Shown here piece by piece: positions 1-8,818 of a stretch of DNA of 64,000 bases. This DNA comes from Bacteroidota bacterium (GTDB lineage Bacteria > Bacteroidota > Bacteroidia > Chitinophagales > Chitinophagaceae), in the NCBI GenBank assembly GCA_947454025.1, contig CANGIZ010000001.1, forward strand, positions 1-64,000. Direction: 5' to 3'. Within the stretch, counting starts at the first letter, position 1, and every line of letters begins with the position of its first letter. The notes below the pieces were generated by a model that searched no databases, had not been told where the DNA came from, and saw nothing but the letters and a program-made list of their open reading frames with translations. Both the position numbers and the translations under genes were made by a program.

Positions 1-72
1 TGCAGATGCATCAAAGTTGTTCAATTGCTGTCTGAGAATCGCTGATATTTCATCAGGTTTAATGTCCGCCAT
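1..72 (-). CDS. atpA: ATP synthase F1 subunit alpha, N-terminal fragment
   Basis: The 24 visible codons read MADIKPDEISAILRQQL and on, the typical start of F1 subunit alpha, which helps bind the peripheral stalk. The rest, including the nucleotide-binding domain, lies beyond the left edge. It follows atpH by 25 bp in the same direction, as expected for an atpB-E-F-H-A operon. The call rests on this short stretch plus position. Confidence 0.85.
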   Translation of the reverse strand, partial: MADIKPDEISAILRQQLNNFDASA

Positions 73-97
73 AACTGTCTATTTTAATATATGATTA

Positions 98-661
98 TTA
101 TTTTATTTTATTTACGTACTCGCTGTTCGTAAATTGTTTTTTGATGTCTCTTAAATCTCTAGCAATACTCGCATCCAATAAATTATTATTGAACTCTAAT
201 ACGAATCCGCCTATCAAGCTTTCATCTACTTTGGTTGTTAATTCAACGGTACCAAAATTGCTTTCTGCCTTCACTTTATCTTCGATCGATTTTTTCAAAG
301 CATCTCCCACCTCAACGGCAGTTGTCAATGTAACTTGGTGAATTCCTTTTAACTCGTTGTATTGCTCAATAAAAGCAGTTGCCATTTCGGGCAAATCGCT
401 TTCTCTTCCTTTCTTAACCAATAAAACCGTAAAAGAATTTGTCAATAAACTTACTTTATCTTTAGTCACCGCGTTGATGATACTATTCTTTTGATCTGCT
501 TTAATAATAGGGCTACGCAATAAATTCACAAAATCCTTACTCACTTGACAAACGGCATGCAAATATTTCATATCTGCATACACCGCTTCCAATTGGCCTT
601 GCTCGGTGGCAAGCCCTAGTAAGCTTTTTGCGTATCTACCTGCTAAACGTGCGTTCGACAT
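98..661 (-). CDS. atpH: ATP synthase F1 subunit delta (OSCP)
   Basis: 187 aa, normal length for delta. This subunit links the top of the F1 hexamer to the b-subunit stalk. The N-terminal part (about residues 1-105) fits the six-helix OSCP bundle starting with ARLAGRYAKSLLGLA. The C-terminal part holds the family signature around ESLIGGFVLEFNNNLLDASI (about 150-170), the usual 'GG..i...d...D.Si' motif. It starts 6 bp after atpF and ends 25 bp before atpA, so it is operonic. Cytoplasmic and membrane-associated. Confidence 0.95.
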   Translation of the reverse strand: MSNARLAGRYAKSLLGLATEQGQLEAVYADMKYLHAVCQVSKDFVNLLRSPIIKADQKNSIINAVTKDKVSLLTNSFTVLLVKKGRESDLPEMATAFIEQYNELKGIHQVTLTTAVEVGDALKKSIEDKVKAESNFGTVELTTKVDESLIGGFVLEFNNNLLDASIARDLRDIKKQFTNSEYVNKIK

Positions 662-667
662 TTTTTA

Positions 668-1177
668 TTAATTTAATTTAACTCCGTCAGCTAATTGTTT
701 AATGTAAGACTCTTGGTCGGCTTTATTAGACAATTCTTTTCTTAATACTTTTTCAGCCACTTCAACTACTAAACTACCTACCTGATTTTTTACTTCAGCT
801 AATGCAGCATTTTTTTGTTGATTGATAGCAACTTGTGCGTCCGCTAAAATTCTATCATATTCTGACTTTGCTTTGTCTTTTGCTTCTGCTACCATTTTCT
901 CCGAAGCTTCTTTTGCTTCTTTAATTAAAGTAGCTCTTTCTTCACGTGCTTTCGCTAACAATGCTTCATTTTCATTTTGCATTGCAGTGATTTCAGACTT
1001 CATTTTATCGGCCTTTAACAAAGCTTCTTCAATACCGCTTTCACGATCATTGATTGCTTTTAAAATTGGCTTCCATGCAAATTTTCCTAATACAATTAAA
1101 AGGACTAAAAATGCAACTGTGTTCCAAAATACCAAGCCAATATCTGGCAACACTAAAGGATTAATTTCTAACAACAT
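668..1177 (-). CDS. atpF: ATP synthase Fo subunit b
   Basis: 169 aa. One N-terminal membrane helix (about residues 13-33, rich in V, L, F) is followed by a long charged Ala/Glu/Lys-rich coiled coil, the standard architecture of the peripheral stalk that holds F1 still against the rotating c-ring. It lies between atpE (148 bp upstream) and atpH (6 bp downstream). The long gap from atpE contains a strong hairpin (1268-1303), so its expression may be set below that of atpE. Confidence 0.95.
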   Translation of the reverse strand: MLLEINPLVLPDIGLVFWNTVAFLVLLIVLGKFAWKPILKAINDRESGIEEALLKADKMKSEITAMQNENEALLAKAREERATLIKEAKEASEKMVAEAKDKAKSEYDRILADAQVAINQQKNAALAEVKNQVGSLVVEVAEKVLRKELSNKADQESYIKQLADGVKLN

Positions 1178-1267
1178 AAGGCTCTATTTATTTCTTACTA
1201 TTTATATTATTTCAAAGGATGCTTTTGCATGATTCCTTCGATTTTTCAAATCTTTTTTTTCAATAAA

Positions 1268-1303
1268 ATTATAGGCCCATCGCCCTGTGCTAGGGCCTAT
1301 AAT
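1268..1303 (-). promoter_or_regulatory. Intergenic hairpin between atpE and atpF
   Basis: A perfect 11-bp inverted repeat, ATTATAGGCCC (1268-1278) and its complement (1293-1303), encloses a 14-nt loop. On the transcribed minus strand the stem is followed by a U-rich but broken tract. It could act as a partial terminator, a processing site or a 3' stabiliser for the atpB-atpE message. The structure is seen; its role is inferred. Confidence 0.5.
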
Positions 1304-1325
1304 AAATTTAGAAATCGTCTACGGA

Positions 1326-1556
<231 letters not shown>

Positions 1557-1583
1557 TTATTGAAAAAATTTTTAATAATTATT

Positions 1584-2741
1584 TTAGTGATGAGCAGCCT
1601 CTTCATGGTGATGCTCTTCGGTAGCCATTCCAATATACATAGCAGCTAACATAGTAAAGATGAAGGCTTGCAAGAATGCAACCAACAACTCAATCATGCC
1701 AATAAATACTGCAAATGGAACTGCAATCGCAGAAGCAAAAACCGTTTTGAATATGAAGATTAAACAAATCAAACTTAACACAAGAATGTGGCCTGCTGTA
1801 ATGTTCGCAAACAAACGAATCATTAATGAAATAGGCTTAGTAAACACACCGATTAATTCAATTGGTGCTAAGAACAATTTCATGCTCCAGTGCATACCTG
1901 GCATCCAGAAAATATGCTCCCAATAACTTTTATTCGCACTTAAATTCACCACAATAAACACACATACTGCTAAAGTCATCGTGAAAGCAATATTACCACT
2001 CACGTTGGCTCCACCTGGGAAGAAAGGAATCAACCCTAAAAAGTTATTCGTTAAAATCAAAAAGAAAATAGTTAACAAGAAAGGCATGTACTTACCTGCT
2101 TTTTTTGCACCAATATTTGGAACAGCAACCTCATCTCTAACAAACAAGATGATAGGTTCCATAAAAGATTGTAATCCTTTAGGCGCTGTCTTAACACCCG
2201 TCTTTTTATAAGCAGCTGCTGAACTTAACAATACCACTAATAAAATGAAAACAGATACAAATAAACTTGCTACGTTCTTAGTGATAGAAATATCCCAAAG
2301 TTGTTTGCTTGCTTCTTTATCTAAATTACCATTGGCGTCAACGATCTTCGTTTTGCCATCAATTAATTTATAATCAAAATTGCCTTTGTATACTACAGGC
2401 TCATGATGCTCGTCCACTAATTTTTCAGAAGAGAAAACTTCAAACCCTTTTGAGGTTTTCAAAATCACAGGCAAATGAATTGAAGTATGTCCCCATAAAT
2501 GCCAGCTGTGGTCGTCCTTAATGTGCTCCAAAATTGTTTCAGTAACGTTAAAGCTACCTTCTTCTTTTTTCTTCTCCACTTTTGGTTCCTCTACAGTTAC
2601 TGTTTCCACATTTGCTTTATTGGTATCAGCAATTGCAGCCGAATCCACTGCCAAATTATTGGCAAATGAACTTGTTGAACACAACACAGCTAATAAGCTG
2701 AAACTCGCTACCAGTAAAGTTTTTATTCGTAAAAAAGACAT
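1584..2741 (-). CDS. atpB: ATP synthase Fo subunit a
   Basis: 385 aa from the chosen ATG at 2741. Subunit a forms the proton half-channels beside the c-ring. The essential arginine lies in the LMIRLFANITAGH segment. Several membrane helices fill the C-terminal two thirds, and the tail is His-rich (EEHHHEEAAHH). The N-terminus has a signal-peptide-like segment and a soluble ~150-residue extension, common in Bacteroidota AtpB. A longer ATG-started reading begins at 2795. I prefer 2741 because a perfect -7 box (2762-2769) lies between the two starts. It leads the atp operon. Confidence 0.93.
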   Translation of the reverse strand: MSFLRIKTLLVASFSLLAVLCSTSSFANNLAVDSAAIADTNKANVETVTVEEPKVEKKKEEGSFNVTETILEHIKDDHSWHLWGHTSIHLPVILKTSKGFEVFSSEKLVDEHHEPVVYKGNFDYKLIDGKTKIVDANGNLDKEASKQLWDISITKNVASLFVSVFILLVVLLSSAAAYKKTGVKTAPKGLQSFMEPIILFVRDEVAVPNIGAKKAGKYMPFLLTIFFLILTNNFLGLIPFFPGGANVSGNIAFTMTLAVCVFIVVNLSANKSYWEHIFWMPGMHWSMKLFLAPIELIGVFTKPISLMIRLFANITAGHILVLSLICLIFIFKTVFASAIAVPFAVFIGMIELLVAFLQAFIFTMLAAMYIGMATEEHHHEEAAHH

Positions 2742-2761
2742 GATTCTCTCAAAATTTGCGG

Positions 2762-2769
2762 CAAAGATA
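2762..2769 (-). promoter_or_regulatory. Bacteroidota -7 box for atpB
   Basis: TATCTTTG on the minus strand matches the Bacteroidota -7 consensus TAnnTTTG. Transcription would start near 2755, about 14 nt before the ATG at 2741. No clear -33 TTTG was seen at the usual spacing. The same box sequence occurs before gpsA. Confidence 0.6.
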
Positions 2770-2871
2770 GGAATAAAGCGCATGAAAATGAGCATTTCTT
2801 AACAGAAACTTAAATACAAAAATAAAAAATATTTGAAAAATAAATGACTGAAAATCAATGATTTAAGAAAA

Positions 2872-4677
2872 TTAAGCTTGATTTTTCTGTGCAAACTGCA
2901 TTTCAGTTAGGGTCGCATAAAAACCGCCCAATTGTAGGAGTTCATTATGGCTACCCATTTCTTTGATTTCTCCTTTGTCTAGCACAATGATTTTATTGGC
3001 TTTACGAATGGTAGAAAGGCGGTGCGCAATCACGATGGAAGTACGTCCTTTAATGAGTGTTTCAATGGCGTGCTCAATTAATTGTTCACTTTCAGTATCA
3101 ATGGAAGAAGTCGCTTCGTCTAAAATTAAAATGGATGGATTGTATAAAAGGGCACGAATAAAACTCAATAATTGTCTTTGTCCTAAACTTAAGGTAGCCC
3201 CTCTTTCCATAACCTGATAATCATAGTTGCCTGGCAATTGCATAATAAAGTCATGCATGCCAATCATCTTAGCAGCCTCATACACTTGCTCCTTACTAAT
3301 TGACGGATTGCGCAAAGTAATATTATCATACACCGAACCTGAAAATAAAAATACATCTTGCAATACCACACCTACCGATGCGCGTAAACGATCCAAAGAA
3401 TAAGATTCTATCGCATGATCGTCTAATAAAATAGTGCCAGATTGATATGGATACAAACGATTCAAAATACTTATGATAGAAGTTTTACCACTACCCGTAT
3501 GACCCACCAATGCTACTGTTTGTCCTGCCTCCACTGTAAAATTGATATTATTTAATACCCATTTAGGTTCCTGATAAGCAAAACACACATTTTTAAATTC
3601 AATTTTACCATTAATATGCGCTGGCGCATAAGTGCCATCATTAATAGTTACGTCCTGATTGTCTAATACTTTAAACACACGCTCAGCCGCTACCATTCCC
3701 ATTTGCAAAACATTAAATTTATCTGCAATCATGCGTAGCGGTCTAAATATTTGATTCAAGAATAATATAAATGCAACCAACATTCCTGCATCCAAGGACC
3801 TGCCTGCAACCCACCAAACAATCAAACCAATACTTAATGCCAATACTACTTCCACAACTGGGAAGAAAACCGAATAAGCGAAAATTGCTTTGATATTGGC
3901 TTGCTTATGTTGTTCATTAATTTTCGTAAACTTTTTCATCTCTTTTTCTTCAGCAGCAAATGCTTGCACTACTTGCATACCCGAGATATGTTCTTGCACA
4001 AAAGCGTTGAGTGCCGCCACAGCATTTCGAACTTGGATAAAACTTTTGTTAACGCTTTCTTTAAAAAAATAAGTCGCAATTAACATGATCGGAAATGGAA
4101 TTAAACAAACCAATGTCAACTGCCAATTAATGACAAACATCGTTGTCAAGGTTACAATAATGGTTAGTAGGTCGGCCAATATCGGTATGAGTCCGTCCGA
4201 AAAAATATCATTAATACTTTCAATATCATTAATAGTACGCGTTGTTAATGTACCAATGGGCGTTTGATCGAATTGACGCATTTCCCAATGCATAATTTTA
4301 TCATACACTTTATTACGTAAGTCTCGAATTACTTGTTGCCCCAACCATGCCATTCCAAAAGTAAAAAAGAAACGCATGATGGTTTCCAACATAATGAATG
4401 CCACTTGAAACAAACTAATAGCAAGTATTAATTTTAATGTGTCTCCCATTGCATTAACCGGCAAAAACCATGTTAACCATATTGGCAGATGCACTATTTT
4501 TCCAATTGCAACATTCACTGTTGCTTGAATTAAATAAGGTCGAACAGGCGTAGCAAATGCAAGTACGATCGACAAAACCACATTACTCCAAAATATAAAT
4601 CGGTAAGGTTTTACAAAGGAAAAAACTCTTTTTAAAATAGAGCCCTTGAATATGGGTTTAGGCGTTGTTGAAGACAT
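2872..4677 (-). CDS. ABC exporter half-transporter (MsbA-like)
   Basis: 601 aa. An N-terminal six-helix ABC membrane domain (about 15-325) is fused to an ATPase domain (about 355-595). Walker A is GHTGSGKTS, the signature is LSLGQ (Gly/Leu variant of LSGGQ), Walker B runs into ILDEATSSID, and the switch His is in IAHRLST. Homodimeric lipid, peptide or drug export are all possible; the sequence does not say which. It is monocistronic, divergent from rsh, with a -7 box almost touching the start codon. Confidence 0.92.
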   Translation of the reverse strand: MSSTTPKPIFKGSILKRVFSFVKPYRFIFWSNVVLSIVLAFATPVRPYLIQATVNVAIGKIVHLPIWLTWFLPVNAMGDTLKLILAISLFQVAFIMLETIMRFFFTFGMAWLGQQVIRDLRNKVYDKIMHWEMRQFDQTPIGTLTTRTINDIESINDIFSDGLIPILADLLTIIVTLTTMFVINWQLTLVCLIPFPIMLIATYFFKESVNKSFIQVRNAVAALNAFVQEHISGMQVVQAFAAEEKEMKKFTKINEQHKQANIKAIFAYSVFFPVVEVVLALSIGLIVWWVAGRSLDAGMLVAFILFLNQIFRPLRMIADKFNVLQMGMVAAERVFKVLDNQDVTINDGTYAPAHINGKIEFKNVCFAYQEPKWVLNNINFTVEAGQTVALVGHTGSGKTSIISILNRLYPYQSGTILLDDHAIESYSLDRLRASVGVVLQDVFLFSGSVYDNITLRNPSISKEQVYEAAKMIGMHDFIMQLPGNYDYQVMERGATLSLGQRQLLSFIRALLYNPSILILDEATSSIDTESEQLIEHAIETLIKGRTSIVIAHRLSTIRKANKIIVLDKGEIKEMGSHNELLQLGGFYATLTEMQFAQKNQA

Positions 4678-4684
4678 AGAGGGA

Positions 4685-4692
4685 CAAAGTTA
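4685..4692 (-). promoter_or_regulatory. -7 box for the ABC exporter gene
   Basis: TAACTTTG on the minus strand is a perfect TAnnTTTG match, 8 bp from the ATG at 4677. The predicted transcript would be nearly leaderless. No -33 element is evident. Confidence 0.5.
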
Positions 4693-4748
4693 CATTATCT
4701 GCCGGTTCCATGTAAAAATCCTGCAGCTTTTACGTATTTTCGTAACCA

Positions 4749-7007
4749 ATGGAGATGCAAGATGACGATATAAAACCGGTAAGTGCCAGTACTTACAATT
4801 TAAATGAAGAACAGGAAAATAAAGAAATTGTTCGCCATTATCGTGCTCTTTTGCGTGCCTTAAGACCTAAAATTAAAAAAGGAGACAAGGAGCTTTTAAG
4901 AACTGCCTTTGAAATGGCCACCAATGCGCATAAAACCATGCGTCGTAAAAGCGGTGAACCTTATATATTTCACCCGATAGCTGTTGCGATGATTTGTGTG
5001 GAAGAAATCGGCCTAGGGGTTCGAAGTACTATTTGTGGTTTATTGCATGATACTGTCGAGGACACTGATATAACTTTAGACGACATCAAGGGTGAGTTCG
5101 GAAATGAGATTGCAAAAATTGTAGACGGTCTTACAAAAATTTCTACGGTGATGGATACCAATAGTAGCCAACAAGCCGAGAACTTTAAAAAGATTTTATT
5201 AACCCTTACCGACGACCCAAGAGTGATCCTGATTAAGTTGGCCGATCGTTTGCACAATATGCGAACCCTTGATTCCATGAAGCAAGAGAAGCAATTAAAA
5301 ATTGCGTCCGAAACTATTTGGGTATACGCTCCACTTGCACATCGTATGGGTTTGTACAATATTAAGACCGAACTGGAAGATTTGTCCATGAAATATTTGG
5401 AGGCGGACACTTATAAAGAGATTGCCAAAAAATTATCTGAAACTAAAAGAGAGCGTACAAAATATATTAATGAATTTATACGTCCTTTAAAAGATAAATT
5501 AACACAAGCTGGTTTTAATTTTGAAATTTATGGCAGACCAAAAAGTATACATTCTATTTGGAACAAAATAAAAAAGAAGGGGGTGAGTTTTGAGGAAGTG
5601 TATGATTTATTTGCCATTAGGGTGATACTTGACGCCCCAATAGATAAAGAAAAAGAAGATTGTTGGAAAGTATATTCTTTGGTTACGGACGAATACCTGC
5701 CTTCACCCGAACGCTTACGAGACTGGTTAAGCAATCCAAAAAGCAATGGCTATGAAGCCCTACATACAACAGTGATGGGGCCTCAAGGAAAATGGGTGGA
5801 AGTACAAATTCGTACCAAGCGTATGAATGAGATTGCCGAAAAAGGTTTAGCTGCACATTTTAAATATAAAGAAGGATCGCATAGCGAGGACCGTTTTGAC
5901 AAATGGTTTATGCAAATCCGTGAGGCATTAGGGAATCAAGATGAAGGAGGCATTGATTTTTTACAAGATTTTAAAACTTCTTTCTTAGCAGAAGAGATAT
6001 ATGTGTATACGCCTAAGGGAGAAGTTAAAATGTTGCCAACGAATAGCTCGGCTTTGGACTTTGCATTTTATATACACACAGCAATCGGATCCAAATGTAT
6101 TGGTGCAAAAGTGAACCACAAATTGGTGCCGATCAGTCATAAGTTACGCAGTGGGGATCAAATTGAAATTATTACCAGCAATAAACAAAAACCTTCTGAA
6201 GATTGGTTGAATAGTGTGGTAACGGCTAAGGCAAAAAATAGTATTAAGGATGCATTAAGAGAAGAGAAAAAAGTGATTGCCGAAGAAGGGAAATACACAT
6301 TGCAACGCAAGTTAGAAGGTATTGGTGGTGTATACAATCCATACAATGTGGATCAGGTAATGAACTACTATAAACTAGGCAGTCAACTAGATTTATTATA
6401 TCGCATTGCCACTAAATCGATTGATTTAAAAGAATTGAAAATGTTCACGGTTCTGGGTGATAAAGTGGAAGCACCCAAACCCGTTGTTGCTCCAGTTGAG
6501 CATAATCTTGAACATGCCATCACGCGCCCCATCCCTAAAAAAGATTCAGAACTGATTATTTTTGGAGAGTCTAGCGATCAAATACAATATTCATTAGCAA
6601 AATGTTGCAACCCCATTCCTGGTGATGACGTTTTTGGATTTGTAAGCACTGGTAAGGGATTAATTATTCATCGCACCACCTGTCCAAACGCAACGCAGTT
6701 ATTAGCCAACTATGGACATAGAGTTGTAAAAACCAAATGGGCAAAAAATAAAGAAATTTCTTTCCTAACAGGGCTTAGTATTATAGGCCTAGACGATGTG
6801 GGTGTAGTAAATAAGATTACGAATATTATTAGCGGGGAATTAAAAATTAATATTGCAGCATTAACCATCGAATCAAAGGATGGCCTATTCCAGGGTACCA
6901 TTAAAGTATATGTACACGACAAGGACGAACTTGCCAACTTAGTGGATAGAATAAAATCCCTACATGGCATTCAACAAGTTAACAGGTTTGATACAGAGAC
7001 TGTGTAA
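4749..7007 (+). CDS. Bifunctional (p)ppGpp synthetase/hydrolase (RelA/SpoT family)
   Basis: 752 aa, full-length Rsh of the stringent response. Order: HD hydrolase domain (about 50-205; His100-Asp101 in LLHDTVEDT, with the upstream FHPIAVA motif), synthetase domain (about 240-370; GRPKSIHSIWNK, FAIRVIL, SNGYEALHT), TGS domain (about 405-470, VYTPKGEVKMLP), a CCNPIPGDD region (about 620) and a C-terminal ACT domain (about 670-750). The hydrolase metal motif is intact, so both synthesis and breakdown of (p)ppGpp are expected. A TATTTTCG sequence just before the ATG is an imperfect -7 box. Confidence 0.95.
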   Translation: MEMQDDDIKPVSASTYNLNEEQENKEIVRHYRALLRALRPKIKKGDKELLRTAFEMATNAHKTMRRKSGEPYIFHPIAVAMICVEEIGLGVRSTICGLLHDTVEDTDITLDDIKGEFGNEIAKIVDGLTKISTVMDTNSSQQAENFKKILLTLTDDPRVILIKLADRLHNMRTLDSMKQEKQLKIASETIWVYAPLAHRMGLYNIKTELEDLSMKYLEADTYKEIAKKLSETKRERTKYINEFIRPLKDKLTQAGFNFEIYGRPKSIHSIWNKIKKKGVSFEEVYDLFAIRVILDAPIDKEKEDCWKVYSLVTDEYLPSPERLRDWLSNPKSNGYEALHTTVMGPQGKWVEVQIRTKRMNEIAEKGLAAHFKYKEGSHSEDRFDKWFMQIREALGNQDEGGIDFLQDFKTSFLAEEIYVYTPKGEVKMLPTNSSALDFAFYIHTAIGSKCIGAKVNHKLVPISHKLRSGDQIEIITSNKQKPSEDWLNSVVTAKAKNSIKDALREEKKVIAEEGKYTLQRKLEGIGGVYNPYNVDQVMNYYKLGSQLDLLYRIATKSIDLKELKMFTVLGDKVEAPKPVVAPVEHNLEHAITRPIPKKDSELIIFGESSDQIQYSLAKCCNPIPGDDVFGFVSTGKGLIIHRTTCPNATQLLANYGHRVVKTKWAKNKEISFLTGLSIIGLDDVGVVNKITNIISGELKINIAALTIESKDGLFQGTIKVYVHDKDELANLVDRIKSLHGIQQVNRFDTETV

Positions 7008-7058
7008 AAGTATGCGCAATTAATATTGGGATAAATAGGTAATAAAGTTTTCTAGACT

Positions 7059-7066
7059 TATTTTTG
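7059..7066 (+). promoter_or_regulatory. -7 box for purA
   Basis: TATTTTTG matches TAnnTTTG and lies 19 bp before the purA ATG. The predicted start site is near 7072, giving a leader of about 14 nt. The -33 element is not clear. Confidence 0.55.
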
Positions 7067-7085
7067 TGCTCTCAAATAACAAATC

Positions 7086-8348
7086 ATGGTAGACGTAATT
7101 TTAGGACTTCAATGGGGTGACGAAGGAAAAGGTAAAATAGTGGATTATTTTGCTCCCAAGTATGATATTATCGCAAGGTTCCAAGGTGGACCGAATGCGG
7201 GTCATACATTGTATGTGAACGGCACTAAAATGGTCTTACACCAAATACCATCTGGTATATTTCACCAAGATAAAATAAATATTATTGGGAATGGCGTAGT
7301 ATTAGATCCGGTGACTTTGAAAAAAGAATGTGATGCGGTAGCCACTATGGGCGTGGATGTAAAAAAGAATTTATTTATTTCAGAAAGAACAAATATTATC
7401 ATTCCTTCACACAGAGCTTTGGATAAAGCTTCAGAATTGTCAAAGGGAGAAGCAAAAATTGGATCTACTTTAAAAGGTATCGGACCTGCTTATATGGATA
7501 AGACAGGAAGAAACGCTTTAAGAGTAGGTGACTTGTTAGATAAGAAATTCATTAGCAAGTATATTGCTTTAAGAATGAAACATCAGAAAATTTTAGATAG
7601 CTATAATTTCAATGAAGACATTAGCGAAATGGAATCTGAATTTTTTGAAGCCATTGAATTCTTAAAAACTTTGAATATCATTAATTGCGAATACTTTATT
7701 AATGAACAAATTGCGAAAGGTAAAAAAGTATTGGCCGAAGGTGCACAAGGTTCGATGTTAGATATTGATTTTGGAACCTTCCCTTTTGTGACTTCAAGCA
7801 ATACTATTTCAGCAGGTGTTTGTACTGGCTTAGGTATTTCTCCAAAACAAATTGGTGAGGTGTTCGGTATTTCTAAAGCATATTGCACCCGTGTGGGTAG
7901 CGGCCCCTTCCCTACTGAATTGCATGATGCAAAAGGGGAAGAATTAAGAAAGATAGGAAGTGAATTTGGTGCCACTACAGGTCGACCTCGCAGATGTGGC
8001 TGGATTGACTTAGTTGCATTAAAATACACCTGTATGATTAATGGTGTAACGCAAATCATAATGACAAAGGCAGATATCTTAGATTCCTTCGAAACATTGG
8101 ACCTAGGAGTTGCTTATGAAATGGAAGGCAAACAAATCGACTATGTACCTTTTCAATTAGTGGGTACGCCAGTAACACCTATTTGGAAAACCATGCAAGG
8201 CTGGCACACTGATTCTACTAAAATGAAAATGGAAAACGAATTGCCTGCTACCATGAAGTCTTATATCGAATTTATTAATACGTATTTAGGCGTGCCAGTT
8301 AAGTTTGTATCCAACGGACCTGGTAGAGATCAAATTGTACATTTATAA
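7086..8348 (+). CDS. purA: Adenylosuccinate synthetase
   Basis: 420 aa. Catalyses IMP + aspartate + GTP to adenylosuccinate, the first committed step to AMP. The N-terminus has the GTP-binding signature (LGLQWGDEGKGKIVD, with catalytic Asp and Lys) and the QGGPNAGHT motif. GIGPAYMDK (about 135) and TTGRPRRCGWID (about 300) are further family signatures. Full length. It has its own -7 box and follows rsh, a common pairing for a purine-nucleotide enzyme inhibited by (p)ppGpp in other bacteria. Confidence 0.97.
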   Translation: MVDVILGLQWGDEGKGKIVDYFAPKYDIIARFQGGPNAGHTLYVNGTKMVLHQIPSGIFHQDKINIIGNGVVLDPVTLKKECDAVATMGVDVKKNLFISERTNIIIPSHRALDKASELSKGEAKIGSTLKGIGPAYMDKTGRNALRVGDLLDKKFISKYIALRMKHQKILDSYNFNEDISEMESEFFEAIEFLKTLNIINCEYFINEQIAKGKKVLAEGAQGSMLDIDFGTFPFVTSSNTISAGVCTGLGISPKQIGEVFGISKAYCTRVGSGPFPTELHDAKGEELRKIGSEFGATTGRPRRCGWIDLVALKYTCMINGVTQIIMTKADILDSFETLDLGVAYEMEGKQIDYVPFQLVGTPVTPIWKTMQGWHTDSTKMKMENELPATMKSYIEFINTYLGVPVKFVSNGPGRDQIVHL

Positions 8349-8438
8349 TTTTAAGCAGTCATTTTTACAACTAATTAACGACAAAAAAAAGTCCTTTTTT
8401 ATTTGGTAAATAAAAAAAACGGGTGAAATTTTACAATG

Positions 8439-8446
8439 TAATTTTG
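8439..8446 (+). promoter_or_regulatory. -7 box for the acidic protein gene
   Basis: TAATTTTG, a perfect TAnnTTTG match, ends 8 bp before the ATG at 8455, so the message would be almost leaderless. The upstream 60 bp is A/T-rich (A8 and T6 runs). It separates this gene from purA. Confidence 0.55.
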
Positions 8447-8454
8447 AATGAACT

Positions 8455-8793
8455 ATGGCAGTAAAAACGATTAAAGAAAAAAAGTCCGCAACTAAAAAAA
8501 GTGATTTAGATCCAGCGGAAAAAGTGAGTAAAACCGCCGCTAAGAAAAAAGTAGTTGACGACGATGATGATATTGATGACGAAGAAGAAGTAGATGATGA
8601 TTGGGGTAAAGCTGAAGAGGATGATAGCTGGGATCCAGACTTCGAAGAATTTGATATGCCTAAAAAGTCAACTAAGAAAGCCGGTAAAGGGAAAAAAGGA
8701 GAAGATGAGGATGACCTTGGATTAGACGATGACTTGAATTTGGATGATGATGACTTATTCGATGATAAAGACGAATTTGATGACGACTTTTAA
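8455..8793 (+). CDS. Low-complexity, highly acidic protein of unknown function
   Basis: 112 aa, not recognised. The first ~35 residues are Lys/Ala/Ser-rich. The rest is runs of Asp and Glu (about 33 Asp and 12 Glu against 20 Lys), with Lys clusters around residues 70-82. The layout, basic head and acidic tail, resembles polyanionic accessory proteins such as the delta subunit of Gram-positive RNA polymerase, but that is resemblance in composition only. It is likely disordered. It has its own -7 box and shows the consistent codon use and clean start expected of a real gene. Convergent with the lytic transglycosylase gene. Confidence 0.8.
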   Translation: MAVKTIKEKKSATKKSDLDPAEKVSKTAAKKKVVDDDDDIDDEEEVDDDWGKAEEDDSWDPDFEEFDMPKKSTKKAGKGKKGEDEDDLGLDDDLNLDDDDLFDDKDEFDDDF

Positions 8794-8818
8794 TTAAGGA
8801 TATATATTACTCCTTAAT
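8793..8818. terminator. Small bidirectional hairpin between convergent genes
   Basis: Perfect 8-bp arms ATTAAGGA (8793-8800) and TCCTTAAT (8811-8818) enclose a 10-nt A/T-rich loop between two convergent stop codons. There is no long U tract, so termination strength is uncertain. Confidence 0.35.

Noticed and set aside
822-1232. Plus-strand ORF of 136 codons over atpF
   Set aside because: Shadow of the atpF coiled coil; composition and lack of promoter do not support a gene.
2742-2795. N-terminal extension of AtpB from the ATG at 2795
   Set aside because: A perfect -7 box lies within it and the later ATG starts a clean signal-peptide-like segment.
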